From contig JAYOLL010000024.1 of the NCBI GenBank assembly GCA_038120295.1, positions 1 to 57,427 on the forward strand: DNA of 57,427 nt, in the 5' to 3' direction. The stretch is from JAYOEY01 sp038120295 (GTDB lineage: Bacteria; Pseudomonadota; Alphaproteobacteria; MPNO01; UBA2964). Positions 40,469 through 52,709 of this stretch are shown here, piece after piece. Both the position numbers and the translations under genes were made by a program. The stretch's first letter is position 1. Every line of letters starts with the position of its first letter. Under the pieces are notes generated by a model. It did not search any database. It was not told the origin of the DNA and was given only the letters and a program-made list of their open reading frames with translations.

Positions 40469-41890
40469 ATGCAGGTAACAGAAACGACCTCAGAAGGTCT
40501 GAAGAGAGAGTTTTCCGTCGTGGTTCCGGCGGGTGACGTTGAAAACCAGATGGCCAGCCGGCTCTCGGAAATCGGCCGGACGATTTCGCTGCCTGGATTC
40601 CGGCCGGGAAAGGTGCCGGTTGGAATTCTGCGGAAGCGGTTTGGCGATTCCGTGCGCGGCGAAGTGCTGGAAAAAACCATCCAGGATAGCTGGCAGGAGG
40701 CCTTGACTGACAAGGGGCTCCGGCCGGCCGCTGAACCGAAGGTAGAGATCGTCACTTTCGAGGAAGGCAAGGACCTCGAATACAAGCTCAACGTTGAACT
40801 GCTGCCCGAGATCGAAGCGGTCGATTTTTCGACCATCGAGCTGGAACGCCGGGTCGTGAAGGTCGATGACGGTGAAGTCGATGCCGCGTTGCAGCGGATG
40901 GGCGAGAATCGCCGGACATATGAAGCCGTATCCGAAGACCGCGGCGCCAAGGAGGGCGACCAGGTTGTTCTCGATTTTACCGGTATGGTCGATGGCGAAC
41001 CGTTTGCCGGCGGCGAGGTCAACGATTTCCAGATCGAGCTGGGGCAGGGCGGCTTTCTGCCCGGTTTCGACGAGCAACTCGACGGCATGAAGGCTTCCGA
41101 GAAGAGGGAAGTCAAAATCAACATGCCTGAAGACCACCCCAACGATGACCTCAAGGGCAAGGAAGTCGTTTTCGACGTGACGGTGAAGGAAATCAGGGAA
41201 GCGGCGCCGGTTACGATCGATGACGATTTCGCCAAATCGCTCGGTATCGACGATCTGGCAGCGCTTAAAGCCATGGTCCGCGAACAGATCGAAGGCGAGT
41301 ATTCTCAGTTCAGCCGAACCCATCTGAAACGCTCGTTGCTGGACCAATTGGCAGACGCGCACGATTTCGAACTTCCTGAAAGCATACTCGGCGCCGAGTT
41401 CGACTCGATCTGGCAGCAGCTCCAGGATGCGAAGGAGCGCGATGCGCTCGACGAGGACGACAAGGCGATGAGCGAGGACGAGTTGAAGGAACGCTATCGC
41501 GGTATTGCCGCCCGTCGTGTCCGGCTCGGCCTGCTGATTTCGGAAATCGGCCAAGAAAACAACATCACGGTGACCCAGGACGACCTGAACAGGGCCATGC
41601 ATCGCGAAGCTTCGCGTCTTCCCGGTCAGGAGGCAGCCGTACTAAGGTATTTTCAGGAAAACCCGGAAGCCATGCAGGAACTGCAGGCGCCGATCTTCGA
41701 GGATAAGGTTGTCGACTTTATTGTCGAAATGGCCAAGGTTACCGAAACCGAAGTTACAATAGAGGAGCTGATGCGCGACCCGGATGAGGTCGAGGAAGAA
41801 AAGCCCGCTCCGAAGAAAAAGGCCGGACGTGCCAAGGGCAAAAAAACGCCCAAGGGCAAGGCAGCTGCGAAACCAGACGAGAAAAAGTGA
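40469..41890 (+). CDS. tig: Trigger factor
   Basis: A 473-residue ribosome-bound chaperone and peptidyl-prolyl isomerase. The N-terminal ribosome domain contains the GFRPGKVPVGILRKRFG signature; the FKBP-type domain has the GDQVVLDFTGMVDGE and LPGFDEQLDGM segments (about 155-215); a long helical C-domain follows and ends in a lysine-rich tail (KKAGRAKGKKTPKGK). The ATG at 40469 is chosen over 40463 because AAGGA then sits five to seven bases upstream and MQVTET is the usual start. Followed directly by clpP. Confidence 0.96.
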   Translation: MQVTETTSEGLKREFSVVVPAGDVENQMASRLSEIGRTISLPGFRPGKVPVGILRKRFGDSVRGEVLEKTIQDSWQEALTDKGLRPAAEPKVEIVTFEEGKDLEYKLNVELLPEIEAVDFSTIELERRVVKVDDGEVDAALQRMGENRRTYEAVSEDRGAKEGDQVVLDFTGMVDGEPFAGGEVNDFQIELGQGGFLPGFDEQLDGMKASEKREVKINMPEDHPNDDLKGKEVVFDVTVKEIREAAPVTIDDDFAKSLGIDDLAALKAMVREQIEGEYSQFSRTHLKRSLLDQLADAHDFELPESILGAEFDSIWQQLQDAKERDALDEDDKAMSEDELKERYRGIAARRVRLGLLISEIGQENNITVTQDDLNRAMHREASRLPGQEAAVLRYFQENPEAMQELQAPIFEDKVVDFIVEMAKVTETEVTIEELMRDPDEVEEEKPAPKKKAGRAKGKKTPKGKAAAKPDEKK

Positions 41891-41895
41891 GATCC

Positions 41896-42543
41896 ATGAG
41901 CCCTGTCGACCAGAACGCCCCGATGATGAATGCGCTTGTGCCGATGGTGGTCGAACAGACCAACCGCGGCGAGCGTGCCTACGACATCTATTCGCGCCTG
42001 CTGAAGGAGCGGATCATCTTTCTGACCGGGCCGGTTGACGACATGGTGTCGAGCCTGATCTGCGCGCAGCTTCTGTTCCTGGAATCGGAAAACCCGACCA
42101 AGGACATCAGCTTCTACATCAATTCGCCCGGCGGGCTGGTGACGGCCGGGCTGGCGATCTACGACACGATGAATTACATCCGGCCGGACGTATCGACGGT
42201 GTGCTTCGGCCAGGCGGCATCGATGGGTTCGCTGTTGTTGTGCGCCGGTACGAAGGAGAAGCGTTTTGCGCTGCCCAACGCCCGGATCATGGTCCATCAG
42301 CCGTCGGGCGGTTTTCAGGGCCAGGCCGCCGACATCGATATTCACGCCAAGGAAATTCTTAGCCTGCGGGCGCGCCTCAACAACATCTATGTCGAGCATA
42401 CCGGTCAGGATCTCGAGGCCATCGAGCAAAAGATGGACCGTGACAGCTTCCTGTCTCCGCAGGAAGCCGTTGGTTTCGGGCTGATCGATGAGGTCGTCGA
42501 GAAACGTACGACCGGCCCCAATCCGGATTCGGACGACGCATAG
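41896..42543 (+). CDS. clpP: ATP-dependent Clp protease proteolytic subunit
   Basis: A 215-residue serine protease subunit. The triad is the serine in GQAASMGSLLL, the histidine in MVHQPSGG and the aspartate in DRDSFLS. The start could be this ATG, an overlapping GTG at 41887 or an inner ATG at 41923; the N-terminal part is processed anyway. The gene begins within a few bases of the tig stop, so it may be translated from the tig transcript. ClpX, its unfoldase, is encoded downstream. Confidence 0.95.
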   Translation: MSPVDQNAPMMNALVPMVVEQTNRGERAYDIYSRLLKERIIFLTGPVDDMVSSLICAQLLFLESENPTKDISFYINSPGGLVTAGLAIYDTMNYIRPDVSTVCFGQAASMGSLLLCAGTKEKRFALPNARIMVHQPSGGFQGQAADIDIHAKEILSLRARLNNIYVEHTGQDLEAIEQKMDRDSFLSPQEAVGFGLIDEVVEKRTTGPNPDSDDA

Positions 42544-42733
42544 GCGCCGGTTAAGGGTTTATTCAAACCATTCTGGTGACCTGTCGGAGCGCCCACGGGA
42601 ATTTCCGTGAATCGGAGGCTGTTACGCAGCCAGTTCGGGCGTTTCTCCCGGATTTTCATCGATTTTTGCGGATGGACGCTTCTGGGAGCCTCGGTTAACA
42701 TAGCGCGATAGTGCCGAGTGCAGTGGGGTATTG

Positions 42734-43999
<1,266 letters not shown>

Positions 44000-44023
44000 C
44001 GACCTTTCCGATACCCGGCATGG

Positions 44024-44050
44024 CTTGAAATGGGCGGAATACGCTCTATC
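44024..44050 (+). promoter_or_regulatory. Possible heat-shock (sigma-32) promoter of lon
   Basis: CTTGAAA at 44024-44030 is a perfect -35 for the heat-shock sigma factor; TCTATC at 44045-44050 is a weak -10 at suitable distance. lon is heat-induced in many bacteria. The -10 match is poor. Confidence 0.35.
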
Positions 44051-44113
44051 TGATAGTCATAGAGATTTCACACAGGCTGGCGTTCACCGTCGGCATTCCG
44101 AGTAAGAGGTCCC

Positions 44114-46543
<2,430 letters not shown>

Positions 46544-46577
46544 CGTCTTTCCCGGCCAATGGAATAAACGAACACGA

Positions 46578-46651
46578 GCCCCCGGATTCAGCCTGAGTCC
46601 GGGGGCGATTCGCAAAAGCGCCGCCGAATCGCCTGAAATCGGCGGTTTTTT
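46578..46651 (+). terminator. Double hairpin after lon
   Basis: A first 13-bp hairpin (46578-46606) lacks a T tract; a second (CCGCCGA at 46621-46627, TCGGCGG at 46639-46645) is followed by six T and is a classic terminator. Together they isolate lon from hupB. Confidence 0.8.
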
Positions 46652-46675
46652 GCCAAGAATCGCACATTTCTGCGA

Positions 46676-46705
46676 TTGACCCCTGCGATTTCGCTCTCCT
46701 AAACT
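46676..46705 (+). promoter_or_regulatory. Sigma-70 promoter of hupB
   Basis: TTGACC at 46676-46681 and TAAACT at 46700-46705 with an 18-base spacer. It lies just after the lon terminator and 87 bases before the hupB start codon. Confidence 0.6.
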
Positions 46706-46792
46706 ACGTCCATGCCTCAGTATATGGTGTGTCGCTGAGGTAATTGGCCCAGATTTAGGGCGGTATTCTTTCCCAGATGAAAGGGGCGTTTT

Positions 46793-47065
46793 ATGAACAA
46801 GAATGATCTCGTCGCCAGCGTGGCGACCAATTCAGGGTTGTCGAAGGCGGATGCGGCCAAGGCGGTCGACGCGGTTTTCGATTCCATTACCGCGTCGCTG
46901 AAGGGCGGCAATGAAGTGCGTCTGGTCGGGTTCGGCACCTTTGCCGTAACGCGTCGCCGGGCTTCCACGGGGCGTAACCCGCGGACCGGCGAAACCATCC
47001 AGATCGCCGCTTCCAACCAGCCCAAGTTCCGGGCAGGCAAGGGCCTCAAGGACGCCGTCAACTAA
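46793..47065 (+). CDS. hupB: HU-family DNA-binding protein
   Basis: A 90-residue HU protein that bends and packs DNA. It starts MNKNDLVASVATNSGLSKAD and carries the DNA-binding arm segment GRNPRTGETIQIAASNQPKF. The position after lon is conserved in alphaproteobacteria. A strong terminator follows. Confidence 0.96.
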   Translation: MNKNDLVASVATNSGLSKADAAKAVDAVFDSITASLKGGNEVRLVGFGTFAVTRRRASTGRNPRTGETIQIAASNQPKFRAGKGLKDAVN

Positions 47066-47090
47066 CGAAGGCGTTTCCGCAAGGAATAAA

Positions 47091-47117
47091 CCGGTCGCCA
47101 ATCGGCGGCCGGTTTTC
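47091..47117 (+). terminator. Rho-independent terminator of hupB
   Basis: CCGGTCGCC (47091-47099) pairs with GGCGGCCGG (47104-47112) with one G-T pair, followed by TTTTC and more T. It stands 25 bases past the hupB stop. Confidence 0.85.
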
Positions 47118-47196
47118 TTTTTGGGCTTTATTCCGTCGGCATCCTGCGATACCAACAGTTCCGGTCTTCGTGTCAGGAGACCGCCTGTCTGGATCA

Positions 47197-47272
47197 GGGC
47201 GGTTAGCTCAGCTGGGAGAGCGCCACGTTTACACCGTGGATGTCGGCGGTTCGATCCCGTCACCGCCCACCA
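47197..47272 (+). tRNA. tRNA-Val (anticodon UAC)
   Basis: A 76-base tRNA including CCA. Acceptor stem GGGCGGT pairs with ACCGCCC; the anticodon stem CCACG-CGTGG encloses TTTACAC with TAC at 47230-47232; the T arm is GGCGG-TTCGATC-CCGTC, with one weak pair. A tRNA-Val after hupB and before nuo is a usual alphaproteobacterial order. Confidence 0.96.
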
Positions 47273-47428
47273 GCCTTCGATCGCTGGGCGAACGACGGCC
47301 CGGCAAGTCAGATCGAAGCGTAGCGAAGGCGGTCCGCATTTCCGTTGTCGGAAGGGCCTTCGCCAGCTCGTTGAGGCGGCCGCCTCTGAAAGTAGCCTTC
47401 CTGCGCACGAGAAGATTTTTCTACAATC

Positions 47429-48133
47429 TCAGTCGCCGATGGCCTCCCGGTGCCTGGCAAGCCAGTCCTGGACAATGGCAGTCAGTTTGACAGGCTGCTC
47501 TAATGGCAAAAAATGGCCCGCGCCTACAATCAGGTGAAATTCTGCATCCGGCGCCAGTTCGGCCATTTCGCGGTGCTGGGGTTCCGGCGCCCAGCTGTCG
47601 TTCTCTCCCGTCACAAGAAGGATCGGACAGGTGGTATGGGGCAGGAAAAGCGCGGCATCGGGGCGGTCGATCAAGGCCGTGATCTGACGTTCGTGTATTT
47701 CAGGGCTTTGTCGCAGCACCATGTTCATGAGGTTCGTCATCAGCACGGTGTCGGCCAGGCGGTCCGGCGCCACCATCGGTCGAAGCCATTCAGCGGCCAG
47801 TTTTTCGAAATCCCCGTATCCCTCGTCGATTTTCGACTGGCGGATTTCCCGTTCACCGGTCGCCAAAGGGTGATGGCCGGTATTTGCAAGGACAAGCGCC
47901 TTGACCCGCTTCGGCGCCAGCCGCGCTGTTTCCATGGCGACGCGACCGCCCATGGAATGCCCGATAACGATCAGGTCACCTTCGGTTTCTGCAAGAACGG
48001 ATTCCGCCATGCCGGTGATCGACGACTGACTCGTAAGATCGGCATGAAAACTCTCTCCGCCGAGACTTTCGGCCAATGGTTCCCAGACAATTCGGTCCGA
48101 GAGCAATCCGTGCAGAAAAGCGAAACTGGTCAT
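47429..48133 (-). CDS. Alpha/beta hydrolase, unknown substrate
   Basis: A 234-residue alpha/beta hydrolase with the nucleophile in VIGHSMGGRVAME (about residue 80), an aspartate in LLVTGENDSWAPEP and the histidine in VGAGHFLPLEQPVK. It resembles the MenH/PcaD branch of small hydrolases. It sits on the opposite strand within a housekeeping block, between tRNA-Val and tRNA-Asp, which suggests insertion into the conserved hupB-nuo segment. Substrate unknown. Confidence 0.85.
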   Translation of the reverse strand: MTSFAFLHGLLSDRIVWEPLAESLGGESFHADLTSQSSITGMAESVLAETEGDLIVIGHSMGGRVAMETARLAPKRVKALVLANTGHHPLATGEREIRQSKIDEGYGDFEKLAAEWLRPMVAPDRLADTVLMTNLMNMVLRQSPEIHERQITALIDRPDAALFLPHTTCPILLVTGENDSWAPEPQHREMAELAPDAEFHLIVGAGHFLPLEQPVKLTAIVQDWLARHREAIGD

Positions 48134-48474
48134 GGCCGAACCCGATTTTTTTGTGAAGAACGATCCTGCGATTGGTTTTCAAGCTTAGTGACAACGATTG
48201 CTGGCGACAAATGAGCCGTTGTCGTAAGGGGCAGGTGCGTGTTTTCTCAGTCGCGCGACAGCGGTGATATTCAGGCGTGACGACAGTCCTCCCGAATCGC
48301 AAAGGATATGGAGTGTCGAACATCTTCGGCGGGCATCGGGGCGCCCGGCGCGAGGGGTGAGGGCGACTGGCCGCGTCCGTTGATCTGAGAGGCGAAACGA
48401 TTTCAGTCCGGAATGCTGACAGCAACGATTGACGGGGGCGCGCGAAGGGACTAAACCATCGGCTCCGCTTTTGC
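48134..48474. other. Gene-free interval
   Basis: A 341-base stretch between the hydrolase start and tRNA-Asp. I see no convincing reading frame, tRNA or strong hairpin. The minus-strand open frame through it is arginine- and serine-rich and looks like a shadow. It should hold the promoters of the hydrolase (minus) and of tRNA-Asp (plus). Confidence 0.5.
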
Positions 48475-48551
48475 GGGGGTGTAGCTCAGCTGGTTAGAGC
48501 GCTGGCCTGTCACGCCAGAGGTCGCGGGTTCGAGTCCCGTCACTCCCGCCA
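48475..48551 (+). tRNA. tRNA-Asp (anticodon GUC)
   Basis: A 77-base tRNA including CCA. Acceptor stem GGGGGTG pairs with CACTCCC (one G-T pair), the anticodon stem CTGGC-GCCAG encloses CTGTCAC with GTC at 48509-48511, and the T arm is GCGGG-TTCGAGT-CCCGT. Confidence 0.96.
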
Positions 48552-48569
48552 TTTTCTTTGCTTTTCCCG

Positions 48570-49712
48570 TCAGTTCCCGGCCCGGATTTTTTCCTCGTCG
48601 AAGATGTCGCCCATCTCCGACGGGACGCCGTTGCGGTCCATCTCGTCCAGCCACATCCTGTGGATGCGCGGATCCTGATTCTCGTATTCCAGCTGCGCGC
48701 CGCCTTCTTCGACAGATTTGTCGACGCGTCCGCCCCAGGTGTCCTTCTTCACCTGTCGGATCGGGTAGCGCACGGTACCGAACTGGATGGCGAGATAACG
48801 CGAGGGCGTGTCGCCGGTATTGAAATGCTGGTGGAACATCTGTTCCGGCGGCGTAACGACGACGCCATGGTCCCAGTCGATTCGCACGAACTCCTCCTCG
48901 CCCTCATACCACAGCAACGAATAGCCCTGCCCGTCGATGGTGATGACGTTGGTGCCGCATTCGTGCCGGTGCGCCTTCTTGTAGGTGCCGGGCACGATCT
49001 GCGAAGTGTGGCAGCCGAGCGTGCCGTCCGACAGCACCCAGCGCAGCGAGGACGATCCCTTGCCGCGCGCTGCCCAGCCCTTGAGGTTGAAATTCATGAT
49101 GTCGGCGACGAAATTGGTCTCCCACTGATGGCGACCGGGACGTAGCTCGATCATCTGGCCTTCGCCGTTGAAATAGCCGTTCGGGCCCAGCCGTTCCGGG
49201 AAGGTCATGGGGTTGTTGAAGATAAACTCCTCGTTTCGGAACATGTTGATCAGAAACGCGAAATTATGGACCGACACCAGTCGCGCAGGCTCCTGTCCCG
49301 AACCGTTGAAATGCTGATATTTCGTATTGATCGGCACCGAGAACAGCGAATTCCGTCCCCATTCGAAACTGTGCTTCTGGCCGTCCGGCGTTTCGATGGT
49401 GGTCGAGCCGTACCCGTCGAGCACATAGACCACGTCCTCATATATATGCTGCAGCGGCCGCGAATGGCTGCCCGCCGGCAGTTCGAACAGGAAGATCGAA
49501 TTGAAGTCGTCGCGCCCCTTGAGCAGGCAGACCGCGCCGTGCATGCCGTAAAAATCCCATGGGGCGACATCGACCTTCATGAGATTCATCCCGAAATCCT
49601 CGTGCACGGGAACGCCCTGGTTGCCGCACCATTCGAGATAGTTGTCGTGAAGAAAAACGGGGTCGCCTGAAGGGTTCTGGGGAGAATTTTCAGCGGCTTC
49701 CATAGGGATCAT
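48570..49712 (-). CDS. Bicupin protein of unknown function
   Basis: A 380-residue protein with two cupin domains. The first (about 85-150) has PAGSHSRPLQHIYEDVVYVL, the second (about 220-310) has GTYKKAHRHECGTNVITID with a further FHQHFNTGD. The second domain carries the histidine and glutamate set expected for metal binding, the first only partly. Gentisate dioxygenase-like and ethylene-diamine-type bicupins share this layout, but no substrate is evident. Good AAGGA site at the ATG. It is divergent from nuoA across 269 bases. Confidence 0.75.
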   Translation of the reverse strand: MIPMEAAENSPQNPSGDPVFLHDNYLEWCGNQGVPVHEDFGMNLMKVDVAPWDFYGMHGAVCLLKGRDDFNSIFLFELPAGSHSRPLQHIYEDVVYVLDGYGSTTIETPDGQKHSFEWGRNSLFSVPINTKYQHFNGSGQEPARLVSVHNFAFLINMFRNEEFIFNNPMTFPERLGPNGYFNGEGQMIELRPGRHQWETNFVADIMNFNLKGWAARGKGSSSLRWVLSDGTLGCHTSQIVPGTYKKAHRHECGTNVITIDGQGYSLLWYEGEEEFVRIDWDHGVVVTPPEQMFHQHFNTGDTPSRYLAIQFGTVRYPIRQVKKDTWGGRVDKSVEEGGAQLEYENQDPRIHRMWLDEMDRNGVPSEMGDIFDEEKIRAGN

Positions 49713-49981
49713 CGAATCCTTGAAAGTGAATTTCTGTATGGCGACTCTATGAACGGTTCAGCCTGCGGTCAAACTTCACCGCTACTGGCGCAAAATCCGT
49801 AAATCTTGCTCGTAAAGGCTTTGAAATCCCGACACATTAACCGTATAAAGCCCCCGGCGCGCCGGATCGGCGCTGAAATACGGATGTCTTTAACGCGGTA
49901 TTAACCAAAAGCGTTATTCTCTGGCCATAAATTGCTTTCCGACTGCATCGGGGGGCAGCAAAGGGGTTATGGCGTAGCATC
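49713..49981. promoter_or_regulatory. Control region between the bicupin gene and nuoA
   Basis: A 269-base divergent interval, richer in A and T than its neighbours. It contains a TTAACC motif at 49837 and a full TTAA-N7-TTAAC box at 49890. The nuo promoter must lie here; I cannot name its -35 and -10 with confidence. Confidence 0.5.
49890..49905 (+). promoter_or_regulatory. CtrA-type box upstream of nuoA
   Basis: TTAA at 49890-49893, seven bases, then TTAAC at 49901-49905. It is a perfect match to the CtrA consensus 77 bases before the nuoA start. A TTAACC half site lies 50 bases upstream. Confidence 0.5.
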
Positions 49982-50347
49982 ATGGACGGGTTACTCCGGG
50001 AGTACCTTCCCATACTGATTTTTCTGGCGATCGCCACGGGGCTGGCGCTCGTTATCGTGGCGACCTCCTATATCGTCGCCCGGCAAAAGCCGGATACCGA
50101 GAAAGTATCGCCCTACGAATGCGGTTTCCCGCCGTTTAACGATGCGCGTCGTCAGTTCGATGTCCGGTTCTACCTGGTGGCGATCCTGTTCATCATCTTC
50201 GATCTTGAGGTTGCGTTCCTGTTTCCCTGGGCGATTTCGCTGGGGGGCATCGGCATGTTCGGTTTCTGGTCGATGATGATCTTTCTCGGAATCCTGACGA
50301 TCGGCTTTATCTACGAATGGAAGAAGGGAGCTCTGGAATGGGAGTAA
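49982..50347 (+). CDS. nuoA: NADH-quinone oxidoreductase subunit A
   Basis: A 121-residue membrane subunit with three hydrophobic segments and the conserved YECGFPPFNDARRQFDVRFY loop, where the cysteine and following acidic residues line the quinone channel. It is the first gene of the nuo operon, after a region with a CtrA-like box. It overlaps nuoB by ten bases. Confidence 0.96.
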   Translation: MDGLLREYLPILIFLAIATGLALVIVATSYIVARQKPDTEKVSPYECGFPPFNDARRQFDVRFYLVAILFIIFDLEVAFLFPWAISLGGIGMFGFWSMMIFLGILTIGFIYEWKKGALEWE

Positions 50348-50877
50348 ATGTTCCGCAGCAACCCCTTGTTCCCGGCGCGCAGCAGGACGCAATCCTGTCG
50401 CGCATATCCGACGAAATTACCGATAAGGGATTCGTCGTCGCCCAGCTCGACAAGCTCGTGAGCTGGGCGCAGTCCGGTTCGCTCTGGCCGATGACGTTCG
50501 GGCTGGCCTGCTGCGCCGTGGAGATGATGCACACCGCCGCCAGCCGTTACGACCTCGACCGGTTCGGCGTCGTTTTCCGTCCGAGCCCGCGCCAGTCGGA
50601 CGTCATGATCGTCGCCGGAACGCTGACCAACAAGATGGCGCCTGCGCTGCGCAAGGTCTACGACCAGATGGCCGAGCCGCGCTGGGTTATTTCAATGGGG
50701 TCCTGCGCCAATGGCGGCGGCTACTACCATTATTCCTATTCCGTGGTGCGCGGCTGCGACCGGATCGTGCCGGTCGACGTATACGTGCCTGGATGCCCAC
50801 CGACCGCGGAAGCGCTGCTGTACGGCGTATTGCAGCTCCAGAAGAAGATTCGTCGCACCAGCACTATCGCCCGCTAG
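50338..50877 (+). CDS. nuoB: NADH-quinone oxidoreductase subunit B
   Basis: A 179-residue subunit that holds iron-sulfur cluster N2 next to the quinone site. The ligands are visible: the pair in FGLACCAVEMM, the cysteine in ISMGSCANGGG and the cysteine in VYVPGCPP. The ATG at 50338 lies inside nuoA and is preceded by GGGAG. Confidence 0.96.
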   Translation: MGVNVPQQPLVPGAQQDAILSRISDEITDKGFVVAQLDKLVSWAQSGSLWPMTFGLACCAVEMMHTAASRYDLDRFGVVFRPSPRQSDVMIVAGTLTNKMAPALRKVYDQMAEPRWVISMGSCANGGGYYHYSYSVVRGCDRIVPVDVYVPGCPPTAEALLYGVLQLQKKIRRTSTIAR

Positions 50878-50910
50878 ATCGTTCGAACGGACAAATAACG
50901 CCAGAACATT

Positions 50911-51531
50911 ATGGACGAGACGCTTCAGGACCTCGGTGATTACATTCAGTCTGCGCTGCCGCAGGCCGTTACCGACGTGCAGCAGGATCATGACGAGCTG
51001 ATCATCGTTTCGACGCGTGCCGGGCTGGTTCGCCTGGTGACCTATCTGCGCGACGATTCGAACTGCCTGTTCAAGGTGCTAATCGATATTTGCGGCGTTG
51101 ACTATCCGGAGCGGGTAGAGCGTTTCGATGTCGTTTATAATCTGCTGAGCCTGCGATTTAATCAGCGTATCCGCATCAAGGTTCGAGCGTCCGAAGACGA
51201 TCTGGTGCCATCCGTGAGCGGCGTGTTCAGCGCAGCGACATGGTATGAGCGCGAAGTCTGGGATCTTTACGGCGTCATGTTCTCGGATCATCCGGATTTG
51301 CGGCGGCTTCTGACGGATTACGGCTTCGAAGGCCATCCGATGCGGAAAGATTTTCCGCTTACCGGTCATGTCGAAGTTCGTTACGACGAGGCCCAGAAGC
51401 GTGTCGTCTACGAACCCGTCAAACTGACGCAGGCATTCCGCAGTTTCGATTTCATGAGCCCATGGGAAGGCGGCGAATACGTTCTGCCGGGGGACGAAAA
51501 AGCCGAGAACTCGGGGGAGGGCCGTAGCTGA
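50911..51531 (+). CDS. nuoC: NADH-quinone oxidoreductase subunit C
   Basis: A 206-residue hydrophilic subunit. It has the 30-kDa subunit signature ERYEVW region written here as WYEREVWDLYGVMFSDHPDLRR and the RKDFPLTG motif. The first 30 residues are acidic. The stop codon overlaps the nuoD start by one base (TGATG). Separate from nuoD, not fused as in enterobacteria. Confidence 0.95.
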   Translation: MDETLQDLGDYIQSALPQAVTDVQQDHDELIIVSTRAGLVRLVTYLRDDSNCLFKVLIDICGVDYPERVERFDVVYNLLSLRFNQRIRIKVRASEDDLVPSVSGVFSAATWYEREVWDLYGVMFSDHPDLRRLLTDYGFEGHPMRKDFPLTGHVEVRYDEAQKRVVYEPVKLTQAFRSFDFMSPWEGGEYVLPGDEKAENSGEGRS

Positions 51532-52709
51532 TGGCGCTCACCGAAATCAAGAACATGACCGTCAATTTCGGTCCGCAACATCCGGCGGCTCATGGCGTGC
51601 TCCGGCTCGTCCTGGAAATGGACGGCGAAATTGTCGAACGCGCCGATCCGCATATCGGGCTGCTGCATCGCGGCACCGAGAAGCTGATCGAGCACAAGAC
51701 CTACCTGCAGTCGGTGCCGTATTTCGACCGGCTCGATTACGTGTCGCCGATGTGCCAGGAACATGCCTTTGCGCTGGCCACCGAGAAGCTGCTGGGGATC
51801 GAGGTTCCCGAGCGCGGGCAGTACATCCGCGTCCTGTTCTCGGAAATTACGCGGCTTCTGAACCATCTGCTGAATATTTCCGCTTTTGCGCTCGATGTCG
51901 GAGCGATGACGCCGCTTCTCTGGTACTTCGAGGAGCGCGAGATTCTGATGGAGTTCTACGAACGCGCGTCGGGTGCGCGTATCCATTCGGCTTATTTCCG
52001 TCCGGGCGGCGTTCACCGGGATCTGCCGGCGGGACTCGCCAACGATGTCGAAGCGTTCATCGATCGCTTCCCCAAGATGATCGACGATGTCGAAAGCCTG
52101 CTGACCGAAAACCGGATTTTCCGGCAGCGCACGGTCGATATCGGTGTGGCAACCGCGGAACAGGCGATGGACTGGGGCTTCTCGGGTCCGATGCTTCGTG
52201 CCTCAGGCGTGCCCTGGGATCTCCGCAAGGCCCAGCCTTACGACGTGTACGACCGGATGGATTTCGATATTCCCGTCGGCAAGAACGGGGACTGCTTCGA
52301 CCGCTACCTTGTCCGCGTCGAGGAGATGCGCCAGTCGCTTTCGATCATGAAGCAGTGCATCGAGAAAATGCCTGCAGGACCGGTCCGTACGGAAGACCGC
52401 AAGGTCGCACCGCCACGGCGGGCGGAAATGAAGAATTCGATGGAAGCGCTTATCCATCACTTCAAGCTCTATACCGAGGGGTATCACGTACCGGCCGGCG
52501 AAACCTATACGGCGGTAGAGGCGCCGAAGGGCGAATTCGGCGTTTATCTGGTATCGGACGGCAGCAACAAGCCGTATCGCTGCAAGATCCGGGCGCCGGG
52601 CTTCGCTTTCCTGCAGGCCGCCGACTTCCTCGGCAAGGGGCATATGCTGGCGGATGTCGTCGCCATCATCGGGTCGATGGATGTCGTTTTCGGAGAGATC
52701 GATCGATGA
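51531..52709 (+). CDS. nuoD: NADH-quinone oxidoreductase subunit D
   Basis: A 392-residue subunit of the peripheral arm, related to the large subunit of NiFe hydrogenases but without the metal-binding cysteines. Conserved parts are FGPQHPAAHGVLRL near the start, which forms part of the quinone cavity, and PHIGLLHRGTEKLIEHKTY. Length is standard. It overlaps nuoE by four bases (ATGA). Confidence 0.96.
   Translation: MALTEIKNMTVNFGPQHPAAHGVLRLVLEMDGEIVERADPHIGLLHRGTEKLIEHKTYLQSVPYFDRLDYVSPMCQEHAFALATEKLLGIEVPERGQYIRVLFSEITRLLNHLLNISAFALDVGAMTPLLWYFEEREILMEFYERASGARIHSAYFRPGGVHRDLPAGLANDVEAFIDRFPKMIDDVESLLTENRIFRQRTVDIGVATAEQAMDWGFSGPMLRASGVPWDLRKAQPYDVYDRMDFDIPVGKNGDCFDRYLVRVEEMRQSLSIMKQCIEKMPAGPVRTEDRKVAPPRRAEMKNSMEALIHHFKLYTEGYHVPAGETYTAVEAPKGEFGVYLVSDGSNKPYRCKIRAPGFAFLQAADFLGKGHMLADVVAIIGSMDVVFGEIDR

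Noticed and set aside
42594..42609. CACGG-N6-CCGTG inverted repeat between clpP and clpX
   Set aside because: The 5-base arms are short for a GC-rich genome and no T tract follows, so neither operator nor terminator can be supported.
47976..48425. 149-residue minus-strand open frame between the hydrolase and tRNA-Asp
   Set aside because: It overlaps the N-terminal part of the hydrolase in another frame and is rich in Arg and Ser with no ribosome site or motif.
49851..49866. CGGCGCGCCG palindrome upstream of nuoA
   Set aside because: Short GC palindromes of this kind arise often by chance at this base composition.
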